Assembly: GCA_950295325.1 (NCBI GenBank)
Contig: OX485805.1
Span: 36,195,501-36,259,500 of the forward strand
DNA: 64,000 nt
Direction: 5' to 3'
Source of the DNA: Polytrichum commune
Taxonomy: Eukaryota; Streptophyta; Polytrichopsida; Polytrichales; Polytrichaceae
A program made the translations under genes and the position numbers. Below the pieces are notes generated by a model. That model saw only the letters and a list, made by a program, of their open reading frames with translations, did no database searches and was not told the origin of the DNA. Shown piece after piece: positions 46,617 through 58,892 of this stretch; the first letter of the stretch is position 1; each line of letters opens with the position of its first letter.

Positions 46617-49113
46617 CTAAACGTTTTTGAAAGCAAGATGCGCTTTGACAGGCCGATGGTCAGAAGTCTTCAAAGAGCTGATAGCATCATAACCCTGCAA
46701 CTCAACCTTGACGGTCTTCACCTTGTAGAGGATTCTGTCTGTCCAAGATGGTACTCTCTCCTGCACAATGGATAGAGTTCAGGAACCAGGAACACATGAT
46801 CACCTTCATCTGTGGACCTCTGAGTATTTCAAAATTTCTACAATATTCACTCTCAAGCACGTTATTTGGCATTTGAAGAGGGTGGGGAACATACCTTAGA
46901 GCTGGTGTCGTAGTCGTCTGTTCCAACATCATACTTGTATGTTGGTGGGAATAACAGTGGGCCTTCTTGAAAGCCTTTGAACACATGACCCTTTCGAAGT
47001 GCTCTAGACAACTGATCATTGGCCCACAACTGCCAAACAGAACACAAAGCATCTTTTATGAATCAGCACATATATGTACATGATTCGTTCAATAGACATA
47101 CGATATTATCCAATTCGAGGCTGACTTGGGTGAATTAACTAGATCGAATTTATGTACACAAACAACATAAATGACGTCAGGGGACAAATGTTTACCTCTT
47201 GCATTTTGCTCTTGATCATGCTTATTACTGAGCATCGTGGCAATTCAAGACGATAGTTGAGGTCTCCAAGCCAGACTACCATGTCAGAATCTTCAACAAG
47301 GTTGGATGCCACCCCCAGAACTTTCCTGTCTATCTCATCTGCTACTGCTGTCGGTTGCACACAAGACCATGTTGAAGTTGACCTTGCAAATACATTGCGA
47401 CATATGCGTGAATACTGCGCATTACGCGTCTCCAAGTTGCATTCATGAGCTGCATACAGAAGTATAGATGTTAACACATCATGCAATATTCCCACATTCG
47501 TACAATAAGATTCATGCATCCTCCTGCAAAATCTGCACAACTCAAATATGGTGGAATATCATACAACAGATGAAGGATATCATGTGGAACAGCTCCAGTT
47601 AGGAGAAAACTCACGAGCTAAGTGACAAGTGATGAAGAGCAACGACTTCTCTTTGAAACGCAACCTGACTGCTGCAGCGCCCTTCTGAGCACCCATATAA
47701 CCACTGAAGGGTTTTTCCCAGATTCTATCCACCTTGGCACCTAAATCCAACAAGCACTCACCATCAGATTTAGGGCTCAATTTTAACCAATGAGAAAACC
47801 AGAAAACATGTCAAGGATCGAATCATTTTGATTCAAATATAGGATGCTATTGATGTACATAACTGAAGATGAAACCCTTTCATATGAGGGAGCAAACATA
47901 CACGTCAAGTGGGTAAATTATCTTGCTGTGACAACATACCTGAAATGAAGGGTTTGAGAGACCTTTTAGCAAATATGAAGAGTTGGAGCGACATCAACAC
48001 AGCCGACTCAATCAAACTGCATCATCAGGACCGCAACTAACTGTCAGCAAGCTGCTTTCATGCTTTTACAAAACGTTCCATTGAGGGATACAAAAGACGT
48101 AAATTTACAATCTGGTCTCGCATTTCTAACATTTCAGTAAATTGTCTATGAGGCATACTTGACGAGAACACCAAATTCACATGCAGTGCACTGCACAAAC
48201 CATATTGAAAATACCAGAGTTGTAGGCAAGAATTGCAAAAGGTTGGGTTTATGAAGGAAAGAGAGGTCGCACCAATATTTAACCCCCAAAATCTCAGAGA
48301 GAGAACTCTTGAAATCAACGTTAGGTGCTTCTTGAAGACCAACAATGAAGAAATCATGGTCCCCAGATACATCAAGGAGATCGGCGAAGTTGCTGCCAGG
48401 TACCTGCAAGAAAGAACAAAAACAGAAGATCACGTATGAGCGGATGGTAATGAAATACCACAGGAATTCTCCCGCATTCATTTCGTTCGCGTGTGTTTCC
48501 TTCACATTTGAATGCTCTTCAATATAGCAGCGGCTGACTGCCATTACAATTAAATATAGATATGGTAGTGCAGGGTCTGGACATTTCAAAGTTGACCTGT
48601 TTCTAGAGTAAATTCATCCTCACACAAGTATTCTAGGTACTCTCTAGGTTTCCTCACCTTGCCATTCATGTTCCACGTGACAACGTATATGTTGAGATCA
48701 GTAAAAGAACTTCGAATGCCCTCTCGAGATTTGTCCTTCACAGAACTAACACCCTTAACTCGAGGGGTTTTAGTTTCCTTCGACTCTCCAGCAACAAATT
48801 CTGGTTGTTGTTCAGGAGCAACTGCAGCAGCCTTCGTTACTTTCTTTTCACCTCCAATCTTTTCTACAAGCTTCTGTTCGATCACTTTCAAGTCCGCTGG
48901 TAACGGGAAACCAGGATCAAAAATAGTGTTGTAGAGGGTCTTGTGGCAGTAAAAAGCGGCGTTTGTTGCTGAAGCATTTTTGCTAAAGGCCAAGAGGTTG
49001 CTGTTCTCGCAATCTAACAAACTCAGAACTACCTTCTGGCCATACTTCGCAATCCATGTGTTTCGATCGTGGGGATAAACGCAACCTTCTATTCCTCCGA
49101 CGTCGTTTCCCAT
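46617..49113 (-). CDS. Inositol polyphosphate 5-phosphatase, type IV (IP5P11-like)
   Basis: Exons on the minus strand: 49113-48658, 48403-48273, 48190-48109, 47732-47615, 47449-47196, 47029-46895 and 46760-46617, all GT-AG, giving 439 aa. It removes the 5-phosphate from inositol phosphates or phosphoinositides. The catalytic order is complete: TWNMNGK, FFIVGLQEAPN, FSGYMGAQKGAAAVRLRF, ITCHLAPHECN, WLGDLNYR (322-329), FKGFQEGPLLFPPTYKYD, VPSWTDRIL (395-403) and SDHRPV (425-430). WNMNGK with a direct run into VGLQEAP is most like Arabidopsis IP5P11. About 130 residues precede the domain: a conserved-looking block (VYPHDRNTWIAKYGQKVVLS...) and a Lys/Glu/Ala-rich linker. The start MGNDVGG follows in-frame stops; Gly2 might be myristoylated, but the context is weak. 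The exon 3/4 boundary is the least certain; a second acceptor lies 6 bp upstream. Confidence 0.92.
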
Positions 49114-50480
49114 TTTTATCTGATACTTTACAAGAGGCCGGTGTACGCAAACTTCATGTGCCACTCTTGGTATCTCACCACGATTTTATCTACCATGGTA
49201 GCTTGTTTGATTGTGATCTTCCGGTACTCTTAGAAATGTCTCTCGTCCTCCTGAGGACAACCTGCGACATCCCTGAAACAACGAGATAATATCTTCAGTA
49301 ACAAATTCAGACTAATTCAACAACGCCCGTGTAATGTGAGTCCTAGAGAGCGCAATTCTGGACCAACGCAAAGTCCACGGGAGACAAGGAGTGGACATTG
49401 GAGGTCACTGATCAGAAATCCAAGAATTTTGGACTGAAGACCGAGAGAATCGGCGACCTATCATGTGATCCTGATCAGTAACCTATCATTGCAGGCAATT
49501 TGGTAAGGATGTGTAGGCCAAGAGTATTATGTGTGACAATGCAGTTGACTGCTGGTTCTTTTGCGTAAACAACTTAAAAATCCATGTAGATATTGCATGA
49601 AATTTTCTGCAAAGTGTAACTGATGCACAGAGAAACTACTTCAGGTGCTTCTGAAGTATTTATAGTTCATCGAGATTAGACCTCCATTTTCATTACATAG
49701 AGAGCACTCGAGGTGCATGACTTGTACAATCAAGCTGTTGAGAATTTTCAATGGTACCTCTCCAGGAGGAAAGCAACACCGCGACGAAACTGTAAGCAAA
49801 CTACTACACGACCTTGATTGCCTCTCGGAGACTCTACACTTCAGCTCTTCAAGTACAGACCATGTCCAACCCGCGTTAAAGAAAACAACTACCAGCCTAA
49901 AAAGGCAGAAAATCACACCCGACAAAAAAAATACAGACACTCCACTTGCAAAAGATTTCAAAGCAAGAACGGACCGAGGCCAGTCCAGGTACAAGAATCG
50001 AACTCTCTCACTTAGGCGTCGCAAGAAAGCACAGAGACGCGAGAACCGAACAGTTCGCCACAACAAACAACGACAAGAAAATTCAAAAATCGGAAGTCGG
50101 CAAGAAACGCGCGCAATTGACACCTACTAAAGCCACGGCAAAGAAGCTACTCTTGTAAACGACAGATAATAGGAGGATGCATTATAGAGACTCACAACTC
50201 CCGGGATCCACAGCAGGCTGGCCATTGTTTGTCGCAGGGAGGCAGAGGAGGCGCGAGAATGCAACAACCATCGGTTAGCGAAGAAGCAGCCCCCGCCTGC
50301 GAAGAGTTTGAAGTGCAAACCGAAGACCGAGAGATTCGGCGACGTAAAGTGCATCCGAAAGAGATGGAGGTTGAGGTGAACGGAATTAAAGAGCGAGGGG
50401 AGCGGGAGGAGATTGCAGTAGAATGCGGCGACAGACAAAGGATGAACGCGAGAAGAGAAGAGCCCGGGGGTTTTTAAGTT
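49114..50480 (-). promoter_or_regulatory. Spliced 5' UTR with uORFs of the 5-phosphatase gene
   Basis: A pyrimidine-rich leader exon (about 50480-50196) ends at the donor gtgagt. The acceptor tgtttcag ends at 49273, so there is an intron of about 920 bp in the 5' UTR. All three frames of the second leader segment contain stops before 49113. One uORF of 22 codons (49196-49128, MVDKIVVRYQEWHMKFAYTGLL) ends only 14 bases ahead of the main ATG. Another ATG (MASLLWIPGV) lies at the end of the leader exon. Translation is probably damped by these uORFs. Confidence 0.55.
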
Positions 50481-50498
50481 AGTGCCTCAGCAGCTGGT

Positions 50499-50720
50499 GC
50501 ACCCGTGGGGCCACCTCCATCGCCATTGCTGCCATAGCTCCTTTCTTCCCTCCAACACCTTCTCGTTTTTCCCTCCTGTCGAGACAACGATCATCAACCC
50601 CTTTTCGTAGCCTCTACCACTCTAAATCTTCCCTCCCGCGTACATTTGAGATCGAAAGTGGTAGATCTGGGAAGGACCCCGATGGTGCACCCGTGGGGGC
50701 CACCTCGCTGCCATAATAGG
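50499..50720 (+). repeat. Repeat G, partial tandem copy at the 5-phosphatase promoter
   Basis: ggtgcacccgtggggccacc at 50496 recurs at 50680 with its following tccaacaccttct block. The body (ccccttttcgtagcctctac...agatcgaaagtggtagat) recurs at 51585-51720 and 51958-52110. It abuts the promoter of the minus-strand gene. Confidence 0.6.
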
Positions 50721-51440
50721 CTCCCCTCCAACACCTTCTTTCCCCTCCGCAGTCGGTTTTTGGAGCCGTCTTGCTGACGTGTCGCCTTCTTAGTGGTTCG
50801 TCTGGACAAACATCTTACGTCATATTTAATCACCCCTTTGCTAACCCTTTGTACTAGTGTAGACTGTTTATGGTATTTAGTATCACATGCACTATTTGCA
50901 AAGGGCCTAATCTAGATTGCCTAGAGGTCTCTCAATGCCACATTCACTAATTTATCAATATTTGTCAACATAGGTCTTTTTTTAAGTGAAAATATATTTG
51001 CATTATGACATTCAGCACAACACATTGGGGTATTGGAGATGATAGTTTTGTTGTTTAGTATGCAAGGGGAAGATGTTATTGAGCACATTAGTGGCAAGTG
51101 TCATATGTTTACATTTTATTATACAAGAGGAAGATACTTTTGAGCATACGAATGTCAAGTGTCATTTGCATGCATTTTTAGTCAACTTGTAGACTTGTCA
51201 TGTAACATAGGCGTACATCTTGAATAACACTAATGATCATACTCACGCCAAGATAGTTGTAAACGCACTTGAAGGCCAAGTGTCATGAGGCGACACTAAT
51301 GATGAAGTTGTTGGTCATGAGTGTAACCTAGCATACGCCTCGAAATAGGGCAGGTGACACCTATTATGCACGTGACATTTAATACCATAAACGGTGCAAA
51401 CATCGTGTGAGCAAAAGGTTTTGAGAACCGACTACGTCCA

Positions 51441-51574
51441 GTAATCAATGTTTGGAGACCAATTACCGGTTGTAATGAGGGATTCGTTTCCTGCCTCGTT
51501 GCGACATGGCTTGTTAAGGAACCAATCCCCCATTATAGCCGGTCATTACAAATCGCCCCCCAAACATTGATTAC
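51441..51574. mobile_element. Fold-back MITE, 134 bp
   Basis: Starts gtaatcaatgtttgg and ends ccaaacattgattac, with further imperfect pairing of the interior (accggttgtaatgaggga against its mirror). Non-coding. Confidence 0.7.
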
Positions 51575-51584
51575 CTCATACATG

Positions 51585-51720
51585 AAGACGATGATCATCA
51601 CCCCCTTTTCATAGATTCTACCACACTCGATAAACACATCGCAAACATATGAGATATCAAGTGGTAGATATGGATAGGACCCGAGGTTCCACCTATGAGC
51701 AGCCACCTCCAACATATAGA
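51585..51720 (+). repeat. Repeat G, copy 2
   Basis: Shares cccccttttcatagattcta, gagatatcaagtggtagata and ggacccgaggtt with 50560-50690 and 51990-52090. Confidence 0.55.
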
Positions 51721-51726
51721 GGGAAT

Positions 51727-51945
51727 TTATCGTACACAAACATATCTCTCATTCATCCAACATAAAGACTTGACCCCTTACATGTTTGTTGTCGATTCAT
51801 CTCAAATGACCTCGAGTAAAGTAATTCAAGATGTTTAGAGCTAATTCTAATGTCAAATCAACTGGAAAAAGATAACCTCCGAGTTGCATACTATTTCAAT
51901 GCTTTTGTGTTGAATGAATGAGAAGTATGCTCGTATACGAGAATT
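51727..51945 (+). mobile_element. Repeat family C, copy 3
   Basis: Ends ttatcgtacacaaacatatc then tctcattcatccaacat, and tgaatgaatgagaagtatgc then tcgtatacgaga. The interior gttgtcgattcatctcaaat and gacctcgagtaa match copies 1 and 2. It lies between two repeat G copies. Confidence 0.75.
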
Positions 51946-51957
51946 CCTTCTCTTCAC

Positions 51958-52110
51958 CTCCACCACCTTCATTTTCCTCCCGTTAAGGCAGCAATCATCC
52001 GAGCCCCCTTTTCCTAGGCTCTATTACACTCAATCGAAAAACTACATTTGAGATCAAAAGTGGTAGATATGGGTAGGACCTGAGGTTGAACCATAAAGGG
52101 AGACGCCAGC
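51958..52110 (+). repeat. Repeat G, copy 3
   Basis: Contains cctccaccaccttcattttc, ttgagatcaaaagtggtaga and tgggtaggacctgaggtt. Confidence 0.55.
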
Positions 52111-53265
52111 AGAGCCTTGTTGTTTGTTCATCCATCCGAATACGATCTGTTCTAACTGTCATTGAGATATTGAAAAACATCCGTCCGTTGATTGGTATAC
52201 ATCCAAACATTATTCATCCATCATCCTCCGACAACTTCCCTTCTCCTTGCTCTTTCTTGTCACGTGACACAGCCGGCAATCATCATCTTTCGCTAGATAC
52301 AGTACACTGGGATTTCGTTTCCCACCACCTACCATGAGGAGGGGGCTTTGGCTTTAAATATCAATATTAAACTATATAATTGAATTATTGTTTTAAAATA
52401 ATATATATTTTTATTCACAATAATTGTAGGAAAAATTTACTACATTGGGTATTCAAACATACTTTAGCATTTCTAGTTTTAAATATATAACATATTGGGT
52501 TTTTTTAATGAGAAAGTGAAAAATAATAATAATCTTGGTAAACTTTATCATGTAAAGTCATAATAGGATGTGCCACAGTAATAGGTGTGAAAGGTGTACC
52601 CATATGTGATTCGTTTGTAAAGAATGAAATCTCTAGCAAGAAGTTTAACACCGTATGATTACAAATATTATGTGACACTAAATACCACATATGTATAATG
52701 AGAAAATATATCCTAAACACCGAATTGAAAAATATCAACTTATATCTAACAAAATGACTCGATAGTTTGCTTGAGCCTGTCTACAAGGGAAACAAATAGT
52801 GGAGGCACACCAAGTACGCTTGCAAGTGTAACGCACACAAAAAGCCTACAAGTTTCAAGCCTTGGGCGCCACGACCCACCCCCGGAAATGCAAGCAAAGG
52901 GCACATGCCTATGTGCAAAGGAGTGGCACCTCACGTCACTTGTGAGGTCACGTAGTCTTATACCCTCCACCAATATTGAATGAAGTTGGCCCAACCTCCA
53001 TTCCGTGCTCGTAAAGAAAACAATCCCCCTTTCTTGGCAATTACTTCCTAGTTTGTGACACATGGCGATACGATCCTCAATCACTAGTTCGAGAATGAAC
53101 AATTTGTGAGTTGACGAGGGCACGATGTGTACAAGAGGAGGTTGGGTTCTATGCTTTAATCTCCTTCGTATAAGGCGTGTGTGGGTGTGATTTGATGGTT
53201 TTTCTTCTTCTCGTTCTCCATCTTTTAGTGGTTGTATATATGTCAAATTCGTGTTGCGTTAGCAC
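52111..53265. other. Intergenic; one unexplained ORF
   Basis: A minus-strand ORF of 166 codons (52746-53246) is the longest frame here. It has no recognisable domain and no codon or motif signature, so it is not called as a gene. Confidence 0.4.
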
Positions 53266-53525
53266 ATCTATGATGAAACATGAACAAAAATCTGATTGAA
53301 AATCGGACTTCCTCTTATTTTGTTATGGTTATTGAAGGTGCACAATTGTTGATTCTTTGACTAAAGCATGGGTCCTCTCAATTGAAGTTGTATAGATTTT
53401 GAAAACGTAGTCCAATCTCTTTTGAACATGTGTCTTTATGGTGTTTTCTTCTTTGATCCTCACCTAACCACACACACCAATCAAATATAGGTGTTTGATC
53501 AAGAAACATAATCATATAACATTTA
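53266..53525 (-). repeat. Dispersed repeat D copy, reversed
   Basis: The reverse complement carries cacctatatttgattggtgt, gaagaaaacaccataaagac, acatgttcaaaagagattgg and atgtttcatcatagatgt-type tail blocks. Confidence 0.6.
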
Positions 53526-54726
53526 CATGACTTAGGAGGAAGCCCAGTTGTTGTGTATCAACACTCATAAACATTTATGTAATTGAAATTGTTTCTCCTA
53601 AATGTGGGTTCACATTTACCGTTGGTGACACTACACTGCACTTTACGATTAGAATTGAGCAAGACAATTAGACTCGGCGACACTAAATAGCATATATTTA
53701 GTGTAGTTGGCACCAAGTGTGGAAAAAACCCAACTTTTTCTCCAGCCGATGCATTGGGTTTTTGGTTTCAATGCAAAAAAAACATGATTGGTTTTATTCC
53801 AACACTTGGCAATTGACAATCGACACCACCATTGGTGGACATTGGGCCCTTTGCCCTATAATCTCAACTTATCTGCAATAAAACTTAATAAAACCATATT
53901 TTGTTGGACCTCAGATGATTGGGTTTTTTTAAAAAAACTATGAAAACCCCAACTGTAAAAAAACCGCATGGTGCCCACCTTGGTTGACACATACAAACCC
54001 TACCCCACCAGATTCCCTCCACGGTTGGGCATGTTTGTCCTCATTCACACTAGAATCTGGTGGGCAAGCCGGCCTATGTGGCAACCCAAGCTGAAAGCCC
54101 CAGATAAAAGGCGAGGGAAACTTGTTGAAAATTTGAAAAGTTTACAAAGCATCCCGGTTTAGATAAAAACTCCCAAACCCATGCTCATACGGCAGTGGGA
54201 ATATTTGGGACGAGGCAAAATTTCAAAATGCCTCTAACTAATCGAGGTCTTAATTTGAAAAACTACCTAATTTTATTCACAATTAGCTCATCATTTTATG
54301 AATGGGAAGTGCTTTTCGGTCCATGTGGCAGTCTCGTTTTGGGCAGGCAGACTCGGTCAGCACCTCTCGTTATACGAAAGTTTGAAATTTAAAACCCGAT
54401 GATGACGTGGCACTGGTGGGCAGCTATTTGGGGCCGGGCAGCATCTTAATCATCAAGGCAAACATTCAAAAACTAACAACACAACATAGCAGCATAGCAG
54501 CATAAGTTACGGGTAGTATTATTAGTGGTCGTTGACTGGACACGTGTCGTAATCTGGGTGGGTGGATGCCACTTGGTCACATTTTAAGGTAGATTGGTCC
54601 CTGGGACCCCGAGCTTATAAATCTAGGTCAATCATTTATGCCATAGAGTACCCTAGTCTCATAGAAATAGAAATAGCGTAGGGTTTTTTTTATTTTCAAA
54701 GGATAATGGAGTTGCCTAGGCTATGT
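53526..54726. other. Intergenic, no gene recognised
   Basis: AT-rich to mixed sequence without supported coding frames. A small triplicated agcagcata word lies at 54487-54503. Confidence 0.45.
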
Positions 54727-55232
54727 TAGGGCCCACCTCACAGACAAGACTGAGAGCCCGTGACCATTGCGCTTCAAGCACTCTCATTGGTGGGTAAAGG
54801 CGGAGCCGGTCCAAGTTCACTTCACACTATGCTTGAGGGACCAATGGAGTATGTGAATGCAAGATGGATGTAAAGTCTACGTGGATTCCTACATGGCATC
54901 AGATGGATCATGTTTCATGGTCACTCTGACTAATTTCAAAAACCACCTCTTGGAGGTAGGTCTAACACAAAGCTGGGAGACCGTGGTAGTCCGAATGCTC
55001 ACAACCGTTGATTTATTCTATTTTATCATGTGTGAGGATCCGCATGAATAGAAACTCATTGAAATAGCAACTGGTTGAGGGTTTGGTCACACATGACTTC
55101 ACACTACACTTCAGGGTCTATAACCACACTACATGATTTTGGAGATGTCTTGGGAGGGCCTTTGGACACTTCCTTTTGGGCTCTCATAACTTCATGGTCA
55201 CGGCTCTTGACTCATGTGTGAAGTGGCCCTTA
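54727..55232 (-). mobile_element. Repeat family B, copy 2
   Basis: Near full-length reverse copy of 837-1348: agggcccacctcacag at one end and gtgtgaagtggcccttat at the other, with the internal segments (tgcaagatggatgtaaagtc, ccaaaatcatgtagtgtggt reversed) in the mirrored order. Confidence 0.75.
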
Positions 55233-56117
55233 TATGTATATATTGTAGTAGCATCATAGTGGTAGTGGACATTATTGTGAAATGGTTGTTCTTGTTGGTT
55301 TGGATGAGAACATCTACACTCAACAAGTGTCTTAAATGGTTACTTTGTTCCAACTACACGGATTATCGTAATTAGTGTATGTTACTATTCGGAGTTACAC
55401 AATGCTATAACTATGTAACAAGAATGTAACACTTTACCAAGAAAAGACATTTATGTTTTATGATGTCCGAACACCATATTGAACTTTCGTTAATAATAAT
55501 TGAACTCATGAATAGGACGTTACTGCACTGCATAACTGTGCATAGTAACACACACTAATTGGGATACTTAATTTAGTACAAGATGGTCAACAAAGTCAAA
55601 GAGTCAAGGCCGTAGCCACTTTCCTCATAATTGTTTGGAGCTCATATGGATATCCTACTCATTACCAAGGTGAAGATTCTCATGCTCGTTAAATAGTTTC
55701 ATACTCCCCCCCCCTTGATTATGCATAGTAGTACTCAACCGTATCATGGCTAAGTTCAATTTCTACATGCAGACTTTGGCATGGGCCTCCACCGTCTTTA
55801 AGTTACCTTTATGGGAAGAAACTTAGATAAAATGAAGAAACTCATGGCGGTATGTATAGTGAATAGTGTTGATTTGAAATGTATGAATATCATACTATTG
55901 TGAATGGTGCCACTATTTCCAAGTGAATATTGATGCTATGAATAGGTTTCTAGTGAATATTGTGGGGTGAACAATGCATCAGATGAATAGTACCATGAAT
56001 ATAACTCCACCAAAATTTTCTAGTGTTTGCATGTGTGTATGAACATTAACCAAATATTGCTACTTAGTTGGGGGAGGGAATCTAATTATTTTATTCAAAG
56101 GTCTAGTGAACTTAACC
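55233..56117. other. Intergenic, no gene recognised
   Basis: No supported gene. The phrase gaatagtgttgatttgaaat and similar words resemble 9680-9800, hinting at another diverged repeat. Confidence 0.4.
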
Positions 56118-56285
56118 CAAATGGATGAGTAATGTACAATGTTGACTATTGAGCTTAGAATGGTTATCACATTTTGAGCACGCAATTCAATCTCTTGTAA
56201 ACATTTGTCTTTGTAGTGTTTGTTCTTGGAGCCACACCGAAGCACATGTCACTCAAATACGAGTGTCCAATTAGGTTGACCCATG
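56118..56285 (-). repeat. Repeat D-related fragment, reversed
   Basis: tgttgactattgagcttaga, cattttgagcacgcaattca, ttctttggagccacacc-like and gtgtccaattaggttgac are the reverse complement of the 45596/14088 type. A similar reversed fragment lies at 61615-61745. Confidence 0.55.
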
Positions 56286-58589
56286 TTGGTTTATGGACAT
56301 TCCACACTATTTTGAATATTTATAAACATAGTAACAAAATGTATGACTTTTTAAAACCATGGTGGCTAATACATGGATGAATAATAAAATAAATAAAATA
56401 TTTTGTGAAATCATTTTTGTGATATGGTTTTGACCCTAAATAAATTGCATGAGTAAAGAGTCAGCATTTTCATGATGTCAATCTAATTGCACATATCAAT
56501 GAGAATGATAAAATGAATTATTTTTCTTTACTTTTTAAAAACAAGTCCAATGTGGCTTGGCTTGGTTCATCCACTTGGGATATGACACACTTCCAATTGC
56601 TTCACATGATGACATCTCCTTCAAATTTTGCTCTATTTTCACGAACAATCAATCCATTATGTAGAGCTTCTTGTGCTCTCTCCATATACACCAAAACCGC
56701 TCCTACTCTTAGACATTTGGATGCACTAAAGACCTAACAAATATCAACTTGCTCTTGGTGGCAAATTTTGAGGGTTTTTTTTTTCTCCTTGATTTTTAGG
56801 TTTAGGTATTGAAATTGGGCTCTTTAGATTCACATTCTCAAGAGTTGTCAGTCTAATTTTCCCACAGTTAGAATGAAAAAAATGTAAGTCGTTGAAGACC
56901 CATGTGTAACTGGGGTTGCACATCATCATCTTGCATGATGGTATGTATTGTGGACCTATAAAGTTGCCCATGATAAATCACACTATGAACATGACCATAT
57001 TATTTATTATGATTAGATTAATTATATTTACAATCCAGCTACGGAGTTGGTGATTATCATTTTATAAGAACATGATGAGAAACATACTATAGGGGGGGGG
57101 GATATCTATTATGAGGAAGAATCCTCCCTTTCCCCACCCTCCAAAATTTTCCACGTGGCATTTGTAATTTGGATGGTATTGGATTATATCTCAGGTTTGG
57201 GATTTGTGGCATCTCGTAAACTCATCCATTGTAGATGAAGGGGCCCTAGTTTAAATTGTTTTTTAAAAGTATAAATAAATAAAAATAAAAACTCCCCTAC
57301 AAGTTTGAGGGCCGGTTATTTCAATTCGACAACACTACACTAATTCAGGGTCTCTAACTCCATTTCCGGAGTCAAATTGCCTTAAAAAAGTCACTTAGAA
57401 GGTGCAATATAAATCACCACGTTTCCACCTTCACAATGGATGAGGTCACGTTAGAACCACAAACCCCTAGCATGTATCTCATGTGGAAACTACATGCCAA
57501 CACTTGTAAAAAGCGGAGTATTGATAAAGATCGTGTTTTTTTTAATTCCAATTTGAATGTCGATATGAAAATTAATAACATTAAAAGAGAACCAACGATC
57601 TAAAATGACCTAATTTTTGTGGTTGGCATGAAGCAGCCATCGGCTGTTGAAGTTTCGAACGTTGGTCCTAACGTCCCAATAAGTTAACGGGTCGGGTCTC
57701 GAGCCATCATGATGGTAAGACCAAGACCAAGACCAATAGATTATCATTGGAACCTTTGTCCCCACCCATGGACCCATTCTCCTCTTCGGCCCCTTTCCCC
57801 TTGTGTCCATCATTGAACTTGGAAGCTCAATGGCCAACTTTGGTGCCAAAGTTGTAGGAGCGGCTCAATGTTATTTTTGTATGTAATGTAGGATACGCTT
57901 TTACACCGCTATGTCTAAGTCCACTTTAGAACATGCTCGTTGGTTCTCCATACAACGCTCCGCTCTGTTTCGCAATGGAACCTGTGTTGGACCCATGTGT
58001 AAGGTCTAACAACTATTGTACTGATGGTGGGGTCCGGAGGGTTCTCCGAGGCCGGAATAGCTTGGGCATATTGCAGTCTAACTTTCAACTTCTCCATAAG
58101 AGATTCAACTATCAAAGCCTCACAATCTTTGACCAACTAAAATCTTGGCTTCAATTATTTCTATGTAAGGTCCTATGTATTGTGATATATTAGTTTCGAT
58201 CATGAGACCCACAGTTTATGAAGCTCATATAGAGTGAATGTGTGGGATATATAATGAGACTACTCCCCTCTAAATAATGTTGCCCGATTCAACACCCCTT
58301 TGTGTTAGCGTTTCGTGTACAATGTGTGATCATGCTCTTAGAGGCGAAAGTCTCAACCTCATGGGTCCTTATAGACGTGCTTATAGAAGAAGCAAGCATA
58401 GAAGGGGAAGGAAAAAAAAATACTAAATGATATATGGCGAGCTATAATGGCGAAGTCCCAAGTGCAAATCCTAAGAGCGTACCCAACATGGTTGGGCAAC
58501 GCCAATTGTACCATGGATATTAAAGGGGCCAAGTGGGGCCATTAGGTCGAGAAGGAGTCTAGCGGGGTTGTTAGATTGAAGGAGTGCCA
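56286..58589. other. Intergenic, no gene recognised
   Basis: No supported coding frame. A G run lies at 57093-57101. Confidence 0.45.
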
Positions 58590-58892
58590 CTCAAACCTTT
58601 TGGCCCCGGGCTAAATCACATATGTGTTTGGCCGGGTCCGGGCCCCGCCCCTCCCACATCTCCTTCACTGTCCAGTCTTCATGCCTGCAACCAATGTGAC
58701 ATACCCTTGTCAAATTGGTTCCCAAAGAATATCTTTGTCAAATTGGTTCCCAAACAATTTGTCACATTGGTTCCCAATGGGGGAAGAGTTCCCACGTATG
58801 TGCGGGCAGGAAGACCGAGCAATGAAGGAGGCGTGGGAGGGGCGGGGCCCAACCAAACACATATGCGATTTAGCCCAGGGCAACTGTTTGAG
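58590..58892. mobile_element. MITE with long inverted termini (about 75 bp), 303 bp
   Basis: The left arm tcaaacc...ggctaaatcacatatgtgtttgg...ccccgcccctcccac is mirrored on the right as gtgggaggggcggggccc... and atatgcgatttagccc...gtttga. The core holds three copies of a (caaa/caca)ttggttcccaa unit at about 58711, 58739 and 58765. The GC-rich arms stand out in AT-rich DNA. Confidence 0.75.

Noticed and set aside
48586-48657. Extending exon 1 of the 5-phosphatase to later donors
   Set aside because: The donor gtgagg right after NMNGK is stronger and is the only one in phase with exon 2 (VPGSNFADLL...).
49717-50130. 137-codon Lys/Arg-rich plus-strand ORF
   Set aside because: It lies antisense within the 5' UTR intron of the 5-phosphatase gene, has low-complexity composition and matches no family.
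52746-53246. 166-codon minus-strand ORF
   Set aside because: No recognised motif, no splice or promoter context, and it sits in repeat-rich DNA.
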